From NCBI GenBank assembly GCA_014529385.2, contig CM043963.1, positions 81,618,412 to 81,682,411 of the forward strand: a stretch of DNA of 64,000 bases, in the 5' to 3' direction. Positions 60,869 through 64,000 of this stretch are shown piece after piece (within the stretch, counting starts at the first letter, position 1; every line of letters begins with the position of its first letter). The stretch is from Adiantum capillus-veneris (Eukaryota > Streptophyta > Polypodiopsida > Polypodiales > Pteridaceae). The position numbers and the translations under genes are program-made. The notes under the pieces are model-generated. The model made no database searches. It was given only the letters and a program-made list of their open reading frames with translations, and was not told the DNA's origin.

Positions 60869-62027
60869 ATGCTTCCCGAACAAGCAGTGCAGTTGAAAAA
60901 GAGATTGCACACACAATTAGTGCCGTTAGTGGATGCCCTCACATTGGATGAGATAACAACAACCTTGCGAGATACAAATGGAGAAATTACAACATTGGTA
61001 TAGCTGATAGAAGGTTGAAAAAGAAAAATCCACCCGTGCAAGGAATATTGACACATAGAACACGTTCAACAAGAAATAGGAGACCCTTCGAGATGGCAGA
61101 GGATCCATGTCCAATTTGCATATTCGGAAAACTCTATTGAACTCATTTTTCTCTGTCACCTTGGGCATTCCATTTGAGGCTATAAAGCAAGGAAGGAAAC
61201 TAGGATCTGGGTCATACGGAGACACTTATGAATGCAAAATCGAAGGAATTTCTTTCCTTCCGTCCAGCAACGTGTACTGCTCTTAAGGAATTCAAAGGTC
61301 AAGCAAAACAACAATTCAAATCATTCGCAAACGAGAGTAGTGTTGACCTCAACCACCGAGGTATTGTGCGTGCTCACATACTTGTCAATCACCATGGGTA
61401 CTTATATTTCCTTACTTCAATGGACCTTCCCTCAGTGATTTCATGGAGTGTGTGCCTACACCTTCTGGAAGGATCAGTGAAATTGTACTTGCCATGGGTG
61501 ATGAAAAACACAAAAAACCAACTGAACTGGAGTTGCAACAATGCAGGCTCATCACCAATCATGCTTCGTATTTGATTCATGCACTGATAAAAGCTTTGGC
61601 ATTTGCACATGACGATGGTGTTATTCACAATGACCTTCACCCTTGGAAAATTATACTTGACTTTACTAGAGAGGGAATACCAAGAGTAGGCATTATAGAT
61701 TGGGGTCTTGCCCTTCGACCACCGTATGAGAGAAGACCAACAAATATTCGCAAGCCAAAAGAGCATGCCATAAGTCCTTGGCGAGCAGCTACAATCCTGA
61801 ATACCAGATCTACATGCCCTTGGAGCAAATCAACTGATGTGTATGCACTTGCATGGGTCATCAATCAGCTTGGTATTTTTTGTAGCCAGTTCTGTGTCTA
61901 TTACAAACTTAACTTGATGCAAACAAGGACTTCTATCAAGGTTCTAGCCATACAGAATATAATCAACAATGCCTACCTTCTGGAGAATCCGTATGAAAGA
62001 AAGACACTCGCTGATTTAGATCAATAA
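60869..62027 (+). pseudogene. Protein kinase domain fragment, frameshifted
   Basis: Kinase subdomains are in order but in three frames: Gly-rich loop LGSGSYGDTYECKI (~61200), ATP-Lys and alpha-C in TALKEFKGQ..FANESSVDLNHRGIVR (~61270-61360), hinge-like GYLYFLTSMDLPS, then from 61443 ALAFAHDDGVIHNDLHP (HND at the HRD position), GIIDWGLA (DWG at DFG) and STDVYALAWVI. The catalytic Lys, Asp and Asp positions exist. A leading helical segment (MLPEQAVQLKKRLHTQL, 60869) may be an N-terminal extension. No C-lobe end is seen after 62027. Short indels between frames make it a pseudogene unless unrecognised introns explain them. The subfamily is unknown. Confidence 0.65.
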
Positions 62028-62389
62028 CTGGAACATCTACATATACACCCCCAAAAATGCTTGCATCCCACCTCTGAAATGTGTAATTCTTTCTTCCACT
62101 CTGCCTAGAAAATTCATTGCAGCTACCAAGCTCTTTTTATTTATAGAGATTCTGTCCTTTTGTTCCAACTTGTCTCCAACATTGGCATGCCCTTCTTCAG
62201 TCTTGGCTGAAGGTTCCACTATGGTTTGCAATAGTTTTTTGAATATTGATTTGTCGCCTACTTCCATTATATTAATCCTTTCTAATTTTTTTATCGTCGA
62301 ATTTCATTATATTAGTCCTTTCTAATTTCAATCGGACTAATTTATATCTATTGTATTCACAGTTGCATTTAAGTGTAGGCCTTCTCAAT

Positions 62390-64000
62390 GGAAATTGCAA
62401 ATAAGCTACATGCTAACCGCAAAAGAAGCCGGGAATACACCACTTTTCAAACTATGAATAGACGAAAAGTACTACTCTATCCTGTTGCTTCTTCATGGTT
62501 TAGTGTGCAACATATTTATGAGGCTTGGTAAGAGAAATGCAATATCATAGCTCACAACATTTCCATATGCGGAAGCTGTGGCATCTGCAATCTATCAAAA
62601 AAAGATACCCAGAACAATGGTCTTAACACCACCCGCACGAAGCTAGCAAATGCAACCTTATTGCAAACAACTGCGATGCATAATCTCAAAGTGAATAGGA
62701 CTTGTTGTCCTACCTGCCTAAAAAGTTCAAGAACAAGCAGCGTTGTCATCTACAAGCCATCCTAAACACAAATCAACTAATTGTGCAGCTCCTTAGCGTC
62801 ATCGATGTCACAATCAGTGTCACAAAAACAGCAATTGCGGTTGCAAAAGGCCTGCTTGATAGAAGGTCATTACTCAACAATTCATCAATCTGCTAGGCAA
62901 AACATGTGTCAGCCAACTTCGCTACTTGCAAACACGCCAATAGCAGTAGTGCTAGCATACAACAGAAATAACAATCCAATTCTCAAGAGGTACTGGTGCA
63001 TCGTTGAGTAGCCAAACAAAAAGAAATCTATTTGTATTCTATCAGCATCAGCTATACAGAATATAGTAAGGGACCGCTCAGAAAGCGATCCATTTGAACT
63101 TATGCACGAAGTAGAAGCACAGTGTGAAATTAGCATATTGCAAAATTTGTTCAGCACTGAACTGCATTTACTGCAAAAGACAAATACAAGTTTGGTTCCA
63201 TACAAATACGCGATACCGCTTATCTAAGCGAGCGGACAGTCAGCTTTCAATACAATGGACTTCCGGATCGTGAACCTGAAGTACATGATATCACATTAGA
63301 ATCAGGCATATTCCCTTTCCTCTTTCCCACAGGAAAAGGAAACTACCAAGGAGAATTCGACTTTAGTGAATACATTAGAATGAGAATCGGAACTTTCTTC
63401 TCTGCGTACACATTGTACAAGCCATATTTGCTCATGATGTACCAATTGAAACAAGCTATCATGATTGCAAACTCCACAAATAGTACATTTTTGCAAAGGG
63501 ATATTGATAACTATAAACGAACACACACTGCTGCATCTACACATGATGCAATAAAGCATATTACTCGATACAATCTGCTAGCCACAATGCCAGGTACTCC
63601 ATCATGGCATTGACGAAACTTGAGAGACCTCATAACAATGGTGGACACATGGAGACTACCACATTTGTTCTTGACATTCACTACTGATGAGGTTTCCAAA
63701 ACAAGATGGCAAGAAGTCATCACAATTGAAAAACTTGCTCAAGGCTACAACCGAGACTTCAAGTGGAACGATTGCCCTGTTGAGTGTGCAACACTATTTA
63801 ACCTCTGCTTGCACACTTTTCTGAATAAATACATCATCAATGGTAGCAACATACAACACAATTTCAACTATGGATGCCTGTACCGCTAGATGGCTTTACT
63901 ACCGTCCTGGGTATGACCATCAAAATGTTGTCCCGTACCATCCCACAGTCTTGCTCCTATGGAAGGCACACATGATTATTCAAAGAGTCACAAATTCATC
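62390..64000 (+). pseudogene. Helitron Rep N-terminal region, decayed, continues past window
   Basis: A possible Cys-rich zinc region (ISICGSCGICNL, ~62560) and TPIAVVLAYNRNNNPILKRYW (~62950) lead to the Helitron_like_N domain: GIFPFLFPTGKGNYQGEFDF (63300), YIRMRIGTFF, YNLLATMPGTPSW, LITMVDTWRLPHLFLTFTTDE. An in-frame TGA (63611) and a frame shift at ~63887 interrupt it; the shifted frame reads LYYRPGYDHQNVVPYHPTVLLLW. The Rep HUH block normally found between these parts is not seen. Helitrons transpose by rolling circle using Rep-helicase. Confidence 0.75.

Overview
This is a nuclear segment of a land plant that is dominated by transposable elements. The evidence is Ty1/copia and chromodomain-type Ty3/gypsy elements with plant-style tRNA-iMet primer sites, a Helitron, plant-type gene fragments (a dsRNA-binding domain, a DUF8039-like exon), short GT-AG introns of about 70-180 bp, and very many (CT)n/(GA)n tracts. 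The species cannot be fixed from sequence; a large-genome plant is likely. No rRNA, tRNA, CRISPR or bacterial features were seen.

Layout. 1-4.1 kb is the only gene-like island: a five-exon model joining a Ulp1 (C48) cysteine protease to a HAD/FCP1-like phosphatase domain, tail-to-tail with a two-exon unknown gene on the minus strand. 4.1-11.4 kb is mostly non-coding, with a dimeric satellite (6.5-7.8 kb) and a broken DUF8039-like exon (8.0-8.5 kb). 11.4-15.6 kb is a decayed copia element whose 3' LTR abuts, exactly at a primer-binding site, the internal part of a decayed gypsy element (to 18.2 kb). 18.2-22.9 kb holds a decayed minus-strand gag/protease region. 22.9-24.8 kb is an array of hairpin-forming 22-bp palindromes, interrupted at 24.99-26.53 kb by a solo gypsy LTR.

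At 26.5-40.2 kb, a segment 'LTR plus flank carrying a minus-strand gag' occurs twice (24.99-28.5 and 34.33-40.18 kb) around the internal region of a gypsy chromovirus (28.9-34.3 kb), pointing to unequal recombination. 41.06-42.92 kb is a complete non-autonomous LTR element with a perfect target duplication. 43-48.4 kb is non-coding, with long CT tracts, a 140-bp tandem duplication and a dsRBD fragment. 48.43-58.69 kb is one gypsy insertion (5-bp target duplication GACCC) whose pol and half of whose 3' LTR are replaced by a copia element (51.95-57.43 kb) with a frame-intact gag-pol broken only by stop codons. 59-60.2 kb is GA-tract rich. 60.9-62.0 kb is a frameshifted kinase fragment, followed by a decayed Helitron Rep N-terminal region that runs off the window.

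No operon-like logic exists here. The relations between features are those of nested insertion, recombination and decay. The most unusual protein-level feature is the protease-phosphatase fusion; the most unusual DNA-level features are the palindrome array, the dimeric satellite and the recombination footprints of the LTR elements.
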